Origin: CAVXTT01 sp963764685
GTDB lineage: Bacteria > Bacteroidota > Ignavibacteria > Ignavibacteriales > Ignavibacteriaceae
Assembly (NCBI GenBank): GCA_963764685.1
Contig: CAVXTT010000029.1
Coordinates: 1 to 64,000, forward strand
Direction: 5' to 3'
Length of the DNA stretch: 64,000 nt
Positions within the stretch are counted from its first letter, which is position 1, and every line of letters starts with the position of its first letter. Below are positions 28,782-38,414 of this stretch, one piece after another. A model generated the notes under the pieces. It was not told where the DNA came from. It saw nothing but the letters and a program-made list of their open reading frames with translations, and ran no database searches. The position numbers and the translations under genes are program-made.

Positions 28782-30227
28782 TCATTTCATCAGAATCATC
28801 TTTTTCGTTTCAACGAAACTACCTGCTTGAATTTTATAATAATAAATTCCACTCGCTAAGCCTGCAGCATTAAATTCAACTTCATAGCTGCCCACAGGTC
28901 TTTGTTCATTGACAAGAGCTGCTACTTCATTTCCTAGAATATCGTAAACTTTCAGCGTTACAAATTCTGAAGATGGAATTGCATAATTAATTGTAGTTGA
29001 TGGATTAAATGGGTTTGGATAGTTCTGAAAAAGTGAATATGTCCCGGGTATTTTCACCTCAACTGCAACGATTTCAGAATACTTAAAAGTTCCATCAAAA
29101 TCAATTTGTTTTAGCCTGTAATAATGAACTCCTGCTGTAGCATCTGATATGCTGAAGGAATAAGATTTAGCCTCTGTGGTTGTTCCGAAACCAGGTACGA
29201 ACCCTATCTTAGAAAATTTTTGGTTATCAAAACTGTGTTCTATATCAAATCCTTGATTGTTTGTTTCACTAGCTGTTGTCCAGTTCAGGATTATTTCTGA
29301 ATTAACCACTGATGCCGAAAATGAAGAGAGTTCAACTGGCGTTATTTCATTCAGTCGTCTTCTCCAGACTGAAAATCCCGATTCAAGTCCTGCATATATG
29401 TAATCCCCTGATATAGCAAGTGCAGAAACCATAGATCCAGCAGGCAATCCTTGACTTTTATTTATCCAGGATTGGCCGTTATTTGTAGAATAATAAACAC
29501 CGCGACTCGAAGCAAATCCATCAGAACCATTTATAATTATATCTCCAATTTCAAAATATAGAGCATTTGTTTGCGACCATGTATCTCCATTATTAGAAGA
29601 ATAGAATAATAAAGCTTCTTCCCCGATTCCCCCCCCGGCCATTACATTTGAGCCATTGGCAGCAACTCGTCCTCCCCAAATAGAATCCAGGGGAGTCTGA
29701 TGCCAGGTTTGACTACTATTTGTAGAACGATATACACCAGAATTAGTCCCGGCAAAAATGTTTGGACCGCTAACGGCAAGACCGAAAACCATGCAATTTT
29801 TTAATGATGTATGTGTCCAATTTTGACCATTGTCTATCGAAAGAAATACGCCGGTATCTGTTCCAGCAAAAATATTGGAACCATCTATAGCAATTGACCA
29901 AATAGTACCGGCATTCAAAGATGTTTGTGCCCAAGTTTGTCCATCGTCTATCGAACGAAATAAGCGGGTAGTTGTTCCAGCAAAAATATTGGAACCATCT
30001 ATAGCAATTGACCAAATAGTACCGGCATTCAAAGATGTTTGTGCCCAAGTTTGTCCATCATCTGTGGAACGATATAAACCATTAAAATTGGTCCCGGCAA
30101 AAACATTAGAACCGCTTGTTGCTAATGACCAAACATGGCCAAAGGGAGGTCCAATTGGCACCCATTGTGGATATTGAATTTGTGTTAATAGCAAAAAGAA
30201 TAACGAAATTTTGAGAAAGGTTTTCAT
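28782..30227 (-). CDS. T9SS-secreted beta-propeller protein with recently duplicated blades
   Basis: The 481-residue product has a signal peptide (MKTFLKISLFFLLLTQIQ) and about seven blades with RSTDDGQTW-type motifs over residues 25-280, then a spacer with an Ig-like domain (ILNWTTASETNNQGFDIE) and a sorting domain with NYPNPFNPSTTINY and the end TKKMILMK. Two consecutive blades share an exact 87-bp stretch with a 114-bp period (38 residues), so they arose by a very recent duplication. It is the last of three propeller genes in tandem and is followed, 182 bp upstream on the same strand, by the regulator gene. Function unknown. Confidence 0.86.
   Translation of the reverse strand: MKTFLKISLFFLLLTQIQYPQWVPIGPPFGHVWSLATSGSNVFAGTNFNGLYRSTDDGQTWAQTSLNAGTIWSIAIDGSNIFAGTTTRLFRSIDDGQTWAQTSLNAGTIWSIAIDGSNIFAGTDTGVFLSIDNGQNWTHTSLKNCMVFGLAVSGPNIFAGTNSGVYRSTNSSQTWHQTPLDSIWGGRVAANGSNVMAGGGIGEEALLFYSSNNGDTWSQTNALYFEIGDIIINGSDGFASSRGVYYSTNNGQSWINKSQGLPAGSMVSALAISGDYIYAGLESGFSVWRRRLNEITPVELSSFSASVVNSEIILNWTTASETNNQGFDIEHSFDNQKFSKIGFVPGFGTTTEAKSYSFSISDATAGVHYYRLKQIDFDGTFKYSEIVAVEVKIPGTYSLFQNYPNPFNPSTTINYAIPSSEFVTLKVYDILGNEVAALVNEQRPVGSYEVEFNAAGLASGIYYYKIQAGSFVETKKMILMK
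29859..30059. repeat. Exact tandem repeat, period 114 bp, within the propeller gene
   Basis: An 87-bp stretch at 29859-29945 recurs without change at 29973-30059. The flanking parts of the same blade have diverged, so the copy is young or kept by gene conversion. Confidence 0.9.
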
Positions 30228-30408
30228 TTTAGCCTCTTTCTTATTTGTTGATTATCTTGTTTTTCAAGATTCACTACAAATAAATAAAATTTGGCAGGAC
30301 ACTACCTATCAGCTATGGAACTAAAACTTTAGCTCACGGAACATTATATAAAATCAGCTTAAATTTGAAAGATTTTATAAAGGGGTGTGATGTAGAAGTC
30401 CAGGAAAA

Positions 30409-33400
30409 CTAAGACACAATGTTGCTTGGAGGGTAACCGAATTCTTCTTTAAAGCAAGCAGAGAAGTAAGCAGGACTTGAGAATCCGACCGAGTAGGCAA
30501 TTTCTGATATATTTCCCTTTTTTTCTTCTATCATACTTTTGGCTTTTAATAATCTTATTGACCTTAAATATAAGCTTGCTGTTTTTCCTGTTAATGCTCT
30601 GATCTTTCTATTCAGCTGCTGTCTGCTCATTCCAACCTCCTTACCAAATTCTTCAATACTGAAATCTTCTTCGGGTAAATGATTCTCTACAATCTCAAGC
30701 GATTTATTCAAAAATTTTTCATCTATGCTGCTTAGTTTCTTTCCAACTTTCCTTGAGATAATGTTTTCTCCTGAGAACTTTTCATAAAGCTTTTTTCTAA
30801 GATTAATCAGGTTTGTTATTCTTACTGTTAATTCTTTTGGGTCAAATGGTTTTGTGAGATAATCATCTGCACCTGTTTCCAATCCTTCAAGCTTGTTCTC
30901 CTGTGCTGACTTTGCTGTTAGTAAAATAACGGGGATATGACTTGTTCTTTCATCAGTTTTTATTCTTCGTGTTAATTCGTTTCCATCCATTTTCGGCATC
31001 ATGACATCGCTAATAATTAAATCCGGAATAATCTCTTTTGCTTTTTCAATGCCTTGCTCACCATTTGAAGCTTCTTCAACCAGGTAGCCATCACCAAGTG
31101 AATCTTTTATGTATGATCGTACATCAGCATTGTCTTCAACAATCAGGATGATTTCTTTTTCTCCATTAATTTCTATGTAATTCTGAGTTATTTTCGATGA
31201 AGAATTTGCAGATGTAATATTGGAGGAATGCATTTCGCCACTTGCTGGAGGGTGATCATATTTTTTTAAGTAAATAGCATCCCCGGTTTCTTTTTCTTCG
31301 ATGAACTCATTGTTACTTAAATGTTTTTTTCCAACAGGTAATTCTAAAATGAATTCGCTTCCTTCGCCTACTTTGCTTTTGACTTTAATCTTTCCGTGAT
31401 GAATTTCTACCAGCTCTTTTGTCAGTGCTAATCCAATTCCGGTTCCCTCATGCTCTCTGGTATGAGAACTATCTACCTGGTAAAATCTATCAAACAGCTT
31501 AGGGAGTTCTTCTTCGCGTATTCCAATTCCAGTATCTTTAACGATGATAACAGCTGCCTCAACTTCTCTTACTCCATTCACAAAGGGTAAATGTGTGATG
31601 GAAACAGTTATTGAACCCCCTTCACCAGTGAATTTAAAGGCATTTGAAAGGAGGTTGGTTAATATCTTTGTCATTTTATCTCTGTCAAAATATAATTCTA
31701 TCTCCCCTTGCTCAGATATGAATTGTAAGTTAATTCCCTTCTGTTCAGTGCGAGATTCAAATGACATAGTTATCCACTTAACGAAAGAAACTATATTCCC
31801 TTTTGTTGCCCGAAGATTCATCTTTGCCGCATCTATCTTGGAGAGATCAAGCAACTGGTTAACTAGGTTAAGAAGCTGTCGGGTATTACGTTCTGCTATC
31901 GTTAAATCTTTCCGTATTTCTTTATCCCGGCTAATAATAACGGATCGAAGTTCTTTCAAAGTGCCAGAGGTTTCATCTGCCCTACCGTGGAGCGAGAAGA
32001 TAGGATCAGCTTTTCCCAGCCACTTTTGAATCGGACCTAAAATAAGTGTAAGCGGTGTTCTGAATTCGTGCGAGATATTAGCAAAGAAATGGGATTTGAG
32101 TTGGTCAATCTCGCGGAGCTTTTCTGCCTCAACATGCTCTAGTTCTGCTTGATGCTTGAGTTTTTCTCTATTCTTTTCGAACCTCCGAATAGTATATAGT
32201 AAACCTATAAAAACAAATGCGTACCCAATGTATGCCCAGATGGTTTTCCACCACGGAGGTGTAATAACAACCTTCAGTGTACGACCTTCATTATTCCAGA
32301 CGAAATCGTGATTCGAGCCTTTTACTTGAAACATATAAGTACCAGGATCCAGGTTGGTGTATGTAGCGAAATGTCTTTTAGCATCGGTATAAATCCACTC
32401 CTTGTCAAATCCTTCCAGACGATATGCATATTTGTTCTTTTCTGGATTTACGTAACAGAGGGCAGAGAAATCAAATGTGAATACGTTTTCCTGGTAGGAA
32501 AATGTTACCTCGTTGGATGTTAAAATTGATTGTGGAAGTACGAATCCATTATAGTTGGCTCCAACTTCAACTGGTTTATTGAACAACAATAAGTCAGTAA
32601 TAACAATTGGTGGTATAAACGGATCGTCCTTAATGCTGTCCGGATGGAATGCAGTTATACCATTGATGCTTCCAAAGTACATCAAACCGTCACGGGTTTT
32701 ACAATAGCCGTTAAAATTGAATTCATTGCTGCTAAGACCATCGGAAACATCAAAGTTTCTGAATTCACCAGTCTCCGGATCAAGCCGGGAAATGCCCTTT
32801 ACAGTGCTAATCCAAATCCTGCCACTGCCATCTTCCAAAATCCCATACACAACATCATTTAATAATCCGTCATTCTCACGAAAATGTTTGAAACTGCCAG
32901 TGGAACGATCGAGACGATTCAGTCCGCCCCCGCCGGTCCCAATCCACATCGCTCCTGAAAGATCCTCGTAAATACAATTTATCGAATTGTTTGATAGTGA
33001 ATTTGAATTTTCCGGATCCTGTTGGTAGCGTATAAATGAGTGATCCTGTCGGTTGAAAAGATTCAGACCGTTCTCAGTTCCAATCCATAATGCACCAGTG
33101 TGGTCATCGTAAATACAAGTAACGGAATTGTTAGATAATGAGTTTGGGCTTTTTGAATTATGCTGATAGCTTATGAAGGAATCAGTCCGTCTATCTAAAA
33201 GATTCAAGCCACCGCGATACGTGCCAACCCATAGAAAGCCAGAACGGTCTTCATGGATAGAATAAACCGTATTATACGACAGTGATTTTGGGTCTTTAGA
33301 AGAATGCTGGTAACTTTTGAAAAATGCGTTTTGTCGATTAAAAACATTCAAGCCCTCTTCGGTTCCGATCCACAATTCACCTGACCGATCCTCATAAATA

Positions 33401-34668
33401 CAATGAACGTTGTTATGAGAAAGAGATTTAGGATTCATAGGATCATTGTGATACCGTTTGAAAGATTTGCCATTGCGATCGAAACAACTGAGGCCTTCAC
33501 CAAAGGTACTGATCCATAGCATTCCAGACTGGGCTTCGACGATACAATTAACATTATTTCCTAACAATGACTTCGGAATTTGGAGTGTTTGCTGGTAGTA
33601 CCTAATAGAGTTGCTTTCTCGATTCAAAATATTCAAGCCGCTGCTTAGTGTGCCAACCCATAGTACTCCAGACCGATCCTCATAAATAGAAATGACAAAA
33701 TCCCCCATCAGTGAGTTTGAGTTTTGGGCATCGTGTTGGAAACGTTCGAACGAATTGTTTTGTCTATTGAAAAGATTCAGTCCGCCACCCCAGGTACCTA
33801 CCCAGAATGAGCCAGAGCGGTCCTTACAGATAGTCCAGACTATATTATTCGACAACGAACTTGTGTTTTTGAGATCATTCTTGTAGCGTTTAAAAGAGTT
33901 GTTCTGACGGTCAAATAAATTTAGGCCACCGCCACCAGTACCAATCCAAAGCATACCGGAATGGTCTTCACGGATAGATGTGATACTTTTTCCCGATAAT
34001 GAGTTCGGGTTTTCCGGATCATATTGGTAGTGTTTAAAGGAGTTACTCTCACGTTCGAATAGATTCAAACCATTGTTTGTACCAATCCACAGTTCACCAG
34101 ATCGATCTTCGTAAATAGAAAGTACAAAATTACCTGACAGTGAGATTGGGTTTTGGGGTTTATTTTCATAGCGTATAAAAGAGTTACTCTTACGGTCGAA
34201 ACGATTCAATCCACTACCATATGTGCCAACCCACAAGACACCGGTATAGTCTTCATAGATGGACCAGATCCTGTCTCCTGATAGGGAATTAGAATTCCTG
34301 GAGTCATACTGATATCGAGTAAATGAATTACTCTTAGGATCGAACAGATTTAATCCACCACCCCACGTGCCAATCCACAGTGAACCAAAAGTATCTTCAA
34401 AAATAACACGGATATTATTATTCGATAATGAGCTTGGGTTATCCGACTCATTGCGGTATACTCTGAATGTATGACCGTCATACATATTGAGACCGTCTTC
34501 TGTACCAAACCACATTAAACCAGATCTATCCTGCAGTATTGAGTAAACAGATGATTGTGAAAGACCGTCTTCAATTGTGAGGTGAGTAAAAACAGATTGG
34601 CTACTCTGAGCTAAACTATTAGTACACCACAGACTAATAAGAAAGAATATAATTAGCTTAGTATACAT
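30409..34668 (-). CDS. Hybrid two-component regulator (HTCS): propeller sensor, histidine kinase, receiver, AraC-type HTH
   Basis: I start it at the codon for MYTKLIIFFLISLWCTNSLAQ (34668), a good signal peptide; in-frame codons reach 34770 but lack one. The 1419-residue protein has about 14 blades of the type SIYEDRSGELWIGT...GLNLFDR over residues 25-690, a Y_Y_Y domain (about 700-790), a transmembrane segment (TIWAYIGYAFVFIGLL), HisKA with NISHEFRTPL, HATPase with DTGIGI and GTGIGLALTKELVE, a receiver domain with ILIVEDN, SDVMMPKMDG and TAK, and a C-terminal AraC HTH (MSRQQLNRKIRALTGK). It senses a ligand in the periplasm and controls transcription directly. HTCS genes usually govern glycan-utilisation loci; here the immediate neighbours are the propeller genes. 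Confidence 0.93.
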   Translation of the reverse strand: MYTKLIIFFLISLWCTNSLAQSSQSVFTHLTIEDGLSQSSVYSILQDRSGLMWFGTEDGLNMYDGHTFRVYRNESDNPSSLSNNNIRVIFEDTFGSLWIGTWGGGLNLFDPKSNSFTRYQYDSRNSNSLSGDRIWSIYEDYTGVLWVGTYGSGLNRFDRKSNSFIRYENKPQNPISLSGNFVLSIYEDRSGELWIGTNNGLNLFERESNSFKHYQYDPENPNSLSGKSITSIREDHSGMLWIGTGGGGLNLFDRQNNSFKRYKNDLKNTSSLSNNIVWTICKDRSGSFWVGTWGGGLNLFNRQNNSFERFQHDAQNSNSLMGDFVISIYEDRSGVLWVGTLSSGLNILNRESNSIRYYQQTLQIPKSLLGNNVNCIVEAQSGMLWISTFGEGLSCFDRNGKSFKRYHNDPMNPKSLSHNNVHCIYEDRSGELWIGTEEGLNVFNRQNAFFKSYQHSSKDPKSLSYNTVYSIHEDRSGFLWVGTYRGGLNLLDRRTDSFISYQHNSKSPNSLSNNSVTCIYDDHTGALWIGTENGLNLFNRQDHSFIRYQQDPENSNSLSNNSINCIYEDLSGAMWIGTGGGGLNRLDRSTGSFKHFRENDGLLNDVVYGILEDGSGRIWISTVKGISRLDPETGEFRNFDVSDGLSSNEFNFNGYCKTRDGLMYFGSINGITAFHPDSIKDDPFIPPIVITDLLLFNKPVEVGANYNGFVLPQSILTSNEVTFSYQENVFTFDFSALCYVNPEKNKYAYRLEGFDKEWIYTDAKRHFATYTNLDPGTYMFQVKGSNHDFVWNNEGRTLKVVITPPWWKTIWAYIGYAFVFIGLLYTIRRFEKNREKLKHQAELEHVEAEKLREIDQLKSHFFANISHEFRTPLTLILGPIQKWLGKADPIFSLHGRADETSGTLKELRSVIISRDKEIRKDLTIAERNTRQLLNLVNQLLDLSKIDAAKMNLRATKGNIVSFVKWITMSFESRTEQKGINLQFISEQGEIELYFDRDKMTKILTNLLSNAFKFTGEGGSITVSITHLPFVNGVREVEAAVIIVKDTGIGIREEELPKLFDRFYQVDSSHTREHEGTGIGLALTKELVEIHHGKIKVKSKVGEGSEFILELPVGKKHLSNNEFIEEKETGDAIYLKKYDHPPASGEMHSSNITSANSSSKITQNYIEINGEKEIILIVEDNADVRSYIKDSLGDGYLVEEASNGEQGIEKAKEIIPDLIISDVMMPKMDGNELTRRIKTDERTSHIPVILLTAKSAQENKLEGLETGADDYLTKPFDPKELTVRITNLINLRKKLYEKFSGENIISRKVGKKLSSIDEKFLNKSLEIVENHLPEEDFSIEEFGKEVGMSRQQLNRKIRALTGKTASLYLRSIRLLKAKSMIEEKKGNISEIAYSVGFSSPAYFSACFKEEFGYPPSNIVS

Positions 34669-34770
34669 TCTTAACGGAAAATTTTTAATTAATATATAGT
34701 AAAATCTTTTTAAATATGACTTTAAATAAAAATTGCCGATAATAAGTAGAAATGCGGACGATATCTTCAC

Positions 34771-35019
34771 TTAAAGAGAGTAAAATAATTTGAATTATAG
34801 GTTAATAGCAGAGTTAAGGCGACATGCCCGCCTTTAAGTGTAGATGTAATTAATAATACTGAAGATTAATATATTATTAATAAAAAGCAAGAGGTAATAA
34901 CTTAGCAAGCACAAATAAAAACCATGTCAATATTTCATTAATTCCATAAATATTCCTTTAATGACGAGATTTCATTAACTGGAAAATATTTTTACAGGTT
35001 AACACAGAGGAATTTTGAC
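34771..35019. other. Intergenic region upstream of the HTCS gene
   Basis: AT-rich, no coding sequence or clear repeat seen. It should contain the minus-strand promoter of the HTCS gene. Confidence 0.4.
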
Positions 35020-35266
35020 GGACCTGTGTACTTTTTACAGCAGAATTATCCAAACCTTTTCAATCCAACTACATCCATAAAATATTAAATAACCACGGGA
35101 TTAGACGGTAAAGTAATATTAATATTTATAACATACTGTGTAATGAGATTGCTTTACTTGTAAATGAAAAAAACCTGCAGGTGAGTACACGGTTGAATGG
35201 GATACATCTGCTTATTCGAGCTGTATATATTTGCAGACTTACAGCGGGAGAGACTTTCATTCGTAG
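35020..35266 (+). pseudogene. Remnant of a T9SS sorting domain
   Basis: At 35020-35083 the translation reads GPVYFLQQNYPNLFNPTTSIKY then a stop. At 35142-35266 another frame reads NEIALLVNEKKPAGEYTVEW, DTSAYSSCIYLQTYSGRDFHS then a stop. Together these are the two halves of a T9SS type A sorting domain, with the GxxNEIALLVNE and PAGEYTVEW conserved positions intact. There is no open upstream gene, and the two pieces are in different frames, so this is a decayed gene end rather than a functional one. Confidence 0.8.
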
Positions 35267-35290
35267 ACGAAATATCAATAATTGAATGTG

Positions 35291-35350
35291 GATTAGATTT
35301 TTTAGACCAAAGGTTCCCTCCATTATTAGTCATATAGACAGATCCTCCAA
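35291..35350 (-). pseudogene. Remnant of a propeller (BNR-like) blade
   Basis: The reverse strand reads GSVYMTNNGGNLWSKKSN, a typical blade motif (VY-x-T-N-N-G-G-x-x-W). It lies on the opposite strand to the sorting-domain remnant just before it, in no credible gene. Alternative: chance resemblance, since the piece is short. Confidence 0.45.
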
Positions 35351-35669
35351 AAGAATAATGAGTTAAGACTGTCGATTGAGGAAATACATTGACCCCATGT
35401 ATTTGCAGGACCTGTCTTTCTTTACCCATTGAGTAAAGGAAATGGTAGAAGAAATAATTACAAGAACAGAGATATATTTCATTTAACAATATCTTTAGGT
35501 CATCTTTAAGGGAATTATTAATGTCCATTCCTTTAATCCAAATTATATTATTCAGAATTTAATTGCAACTGTTAAGCATTTTTTATTTTATTGACACTTT
35601 GATAAGGATTAAACGATGAATCGTTACTGAAACTTCTGAAGAGTTTAGCTCTGATACCTCCTGATTTAC

Positions 35670-35700
35670 TTGTAAAAACTCACATTTTTAGCTAAATTTA
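35670..35700 (+). promoter_or_regulatory. Candidate Bacteroidota-type promoter for atpDC
   Basis: TTG at 35670-35672 is separated by 20 nt from TAAATTTA (35693-35700), close to the TAnnTTTG element. The ATG of atpD is at 35729. Confidence 0.4.
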
Positions 35701-35728
35701 AAGCTTAAAAATCATTAAGGAACAATAA

Positions 35729-37139
35729 ATGGCAGAAGTTAAAGGCAGGGTTATACAGGTAATCGGACCTGTTATTGATATCGAATTTGATGAAGGACAT
35801 CTCCCAAAGATTTATAATGCAATCAGAATACCAAGAACAAACACTGAAGGGAAAGAAGAAAATCTTATTGCCGAAGTTCAGCAGCATTTAGGTGAAGACA
35901 GGGTACGTACCGTTGCAATGGATTCAACTGACGGACTTGTGAGAGGTATGGATGCATTTGATACTGCTGAAGCCATTTCTGTTCCTGTTGGACCACAGAC
36001 ACTTGGACGGCTGATAAATGTTACCGGTGAAACAATTGACGGACTTGAAAAAATAAAAACTGCTAAAAGATATCCGATACATCGTCCTGCTCCATTATTT
36101 AAAACCTTATCTACTAAAAACGAAATATTTGAAACAGGAATAAAAGTTATTGATCTTATTGAACCTTACTCAAAAGGCGGAAAGACAGGTCTATTCGGCG
36201 GTGCAGGAGTAGGCAAAACAGTTATTATACAGGAACTTATACATAATATTGCACACGAGCACGGCGGTTATTCAGTATTTGCAGGAGTTGGAGAAAGAAC
36301 CCGTGAAGGAAATGATCTCTGGCTTGAAATGAAAGAATCAGGTGTACTTGAAAAAACTGCCCTTGTATTCGGTCAGATGAATGAACCACCGGGAGCACGT
36401 TTGAGAGTTGCGCTTACCGGTTTAACCATTGCCGAATATTTCAGGGACGAAGAGGGAAGAGATGTTCTTTTATTCATCGATAATATATTCCGTTTTACAC
36501 AGGCAGGTTCTGAAGTATCTGCACTGCTTGGACGTATGCCGTCTGCGGTAGGTTACCAGCCTAACCTTGCAACGGAAATGGGTGCCTTGCAGGAAAGAAT
36601 TACTTCAACTGATAAAGGTTCTATTACATCGGTGCAGGCAATATATGTTCCTGCAGATGATTTAACTGATCCTGCTCCTGCTGCTGCATTTGCTCATCTT
36701 GATGCAACAACAGTATTAAGCCGCCAGATATCAGAACTTGGTATTTATCCTGCAGTTGATCCTCTTGATTCAACATCAAGAATTCTTGATCCCGGTATAA
36801 TCGGTGACGAGCATTATGATGTTGCTAAAAGAGTAAAGGAAATACTTACAGCATTATAAAGACCTCCAGGATATTATTAATATTCTTGGTATGGATGAAC
36901 TTTCTGATGAAGATAAAGTTATTGTAAGAAGAGCAAGAAGACTACAGAGATTTTTCAGCCAGCCTTTCTTCGTTGCAGAACAGTTTACCGGTTATAAAGG
37001 AAAATATGTAAAGCTTGAGGATAATATAAGAGGCTTTAAAGGAATTATCGATGGACATTATGATGATCTTCCGGAAGCAGCTTTTATGTATGTCGGTACA
37101 ATTGAAGAAGCTGTTGAAAAAGCCAAGGCAATGAAATAA
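35729..37139 (+). CDS. atpD: F1F0 ATP synthase subunit beta (one frameshift)
   Basis: The restored protein is about 469 residues, the normal length. The catalytic subunit of F1 carries the P-loop GGAGVGKTV near residue 157, GERTREGNDL near 195, the Walker B DVLLFIDNIFRF near 255, and the TDPAPAA motif near 330. The frame breaks at 36848, where an extra A in CTTACAG changes the expected ILQHYKDLQDIINILGMDELS into an early stop. The remaining part continues at 36849-37139 without further defect. Because the gene is essential and the rest is unbroken, I take the break as a sequencing error. It is followed by atpC at 2 bp; other ATP synthase genes are not in this window, which is common in this phylum. 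Confidence 0.96.
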
Positions 37140-37141
37140 AA

Positions 37142-37564
37142 ATGGCAGAACTGTTTTTAGAAATAATTACTCCTTCGAAAGTTCTTTTCTCGGGAGTTAT
37201 AAAATCGGTAACAGTTCCTGGTACTGCAGGCAGTTTCCAGGTGCTGGTAAACCACGCTCCTTTATTAAGTACCTTTGAAATCGGTTTTATAAAAATTGCA
37301 CATAACGATGATAAAGTAGTCTACTATGCAACCGGCGGGGGAACAATTGAAGTGAATAATAATAAGGTTTTGATCCTGGCAGATTCGCTTGAAGCTGTTG
37401 AAAGTATTGATTCAGAAAGAGCGAAAAGAGCAAAAGAAAGAGCCCTTGAGAGACTGCAGCATAAGGAAGATAAGAATATTGATGTGCCCCGTGCTGAGGA
37501 AGCCTTAAAAAGAGCTGTCAACAGACTAAACCTTGTTGAAAAACATATCAGAAGTGAGATCTGA
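37142..37564 (+). CDS. atpC: F1F0 ATP synthase subunit epsilon
   Basis: The 140-residue protein has the beta-sandwich start FLEIITPSKVLFSGVIKSVTVPGTAG and SFQVLVNHAPLLST, which are standard for epsilon, and a C-terminal helical hairpin (SERAKRAKERALERLQHKE...). It sits 2 bp after atpD and forms the central stalk of F1, coupling rotation to catalysis and regulating ATP hydrolysis. Confidence 0.96.
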   Translation: MAELFLEIITPSKVLFSGVIKSVTVPGTAGSFQVLVNHAPLLSTFEIGFIKIAHNDDKVVYYATGGGTIEVNNNKVLILADSLEAVESIDSERAKRAKERALERLQHKEDKNIDVPRAEEALKRAVNRLNLVEKHIRSEI

Positions 37565-37653
37565 CCTGATTCTAAGGATTGAAGAAATATTAAGGATAAG
37601 AAATAAAACAGGGCAGGATAATTAAAAAAATAAATCTGAGTCTTCAAAAAAAT

Positions 37654-37688
37654 AAGGCTTTAACCTAAAGTTATCAGGTTAAAGCCTT
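37654..37688. terminator. Bidirectional terminator between atpC and the LON-domain gene
   Basis: AAGGCTTTAACCT (37654-37666) pairs perfectly with AGGTTAAAGCCTT (37676-37688) around a 9-nt loop, with an A-run before and a T-run after. It ends atpDC and, in reverse, the minus-strand gene ending at 37711. Confidence 0.93.
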
Positions 37689-37710
37689 TTTGATTTTTTA
37701 TTTGTTTAAA

Positions 37711-38355
37711 TCAATCTTCTGATTCGCGTTTCGGATTGAGATACCCGTCGTTCATAATAATCGTCTTATAAACAGAATCCTTATTAATCTGTTTATCAAG
37801 CTTTTTAAAATGATCGATCAGGAACATTAATCTTTTATTCTCATCCTGAAAGGTGAGAAGCCTTTGCTGCTGCTGCAGGTTAAGTCCTGATTTCTCGGCT
37901 ATCTTGAAGGATTTAAATTCTGTCCTGTCAAAGTTATCCCAGAAAGTATCATCAAGCTGGAAATTTATCTTTTCAAGTATATCATCGAAGATATTTTTGA
38001 TTTCTTCAAGCAGGACTTCATCAATCTCCACATTTTGATCGGTATAATCTTCAATTTCGGCTATGGCATATCCGGATGAATGGATTTCTGAGTTAAGTAT
38101 CTGGAATCTTTTAACTGCCTTAACAATAATATCAGACTCACCGTTATCGTAGCTCTTTACAATTCTTGAGATCACAACATAGCTTCCAATACTAGAATTT
38201 TTCCCTCCTATACTTGCCACTATACCGAACCCGCTCTGCTCATCAATGCAATGCTTCAGCATTTTCTTGTAGCGCTCCTCAAAAATGTGGAGCGGGTAAT
38301 AGGAACCCGGAAAAACTACCAGGTTAAGAGGGAATAGGGGTATTATCCGGTTCAT
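37711..38355 (-). CDS. LON N-terminal-domain protein (no ATPase or protease)
   Basis: The 214-residue protein matches the substrate-binding domain of Lon protease: PLFPLNLVVFPGSYYPLHIFE at the N-terminus, RYKKMLKHC near 30, then GFGIVASIGG. It has no Walker or Ser-Lys motifs, so it is one of the short Lon-domain proteins whose role is unclear. It begins 59 bp upstream of the sod stop on the same strand. Confidence 0.85.
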   Translation of the reverse strand: MNRIIPLFPLNLVVFPGSYYPLHIFEERYKKMLKHCIDEQSGFGIVASIGGKNSSIGSYVVISRIVKSYDNGESDIIVKAVKRFQILNSEIHSSGYAIAEIEDYTDQNVEIDEVLLEEIKNIFDDILEKINFQLDDTFWDNFDRTEFKSFKIAEKSGLNLQQQQRLLTFQDENKRLMFLIDHFKKLDKQINKDSVYKTIIMNDGYLNPKRESED

Positions 38356-38414
38356 TTAATTGTTCGTTCCTGATGATGAAATAATCTGAATTTTATCTTA
38401 TGTAAAATTACAAA

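Noticed and set aside
36848..36859. Truncated atpD as a pseudogene
   Set aside because: An extra A at 36848 explains it fully, and the remaining 290 bases encode the expected C-terminus without error.
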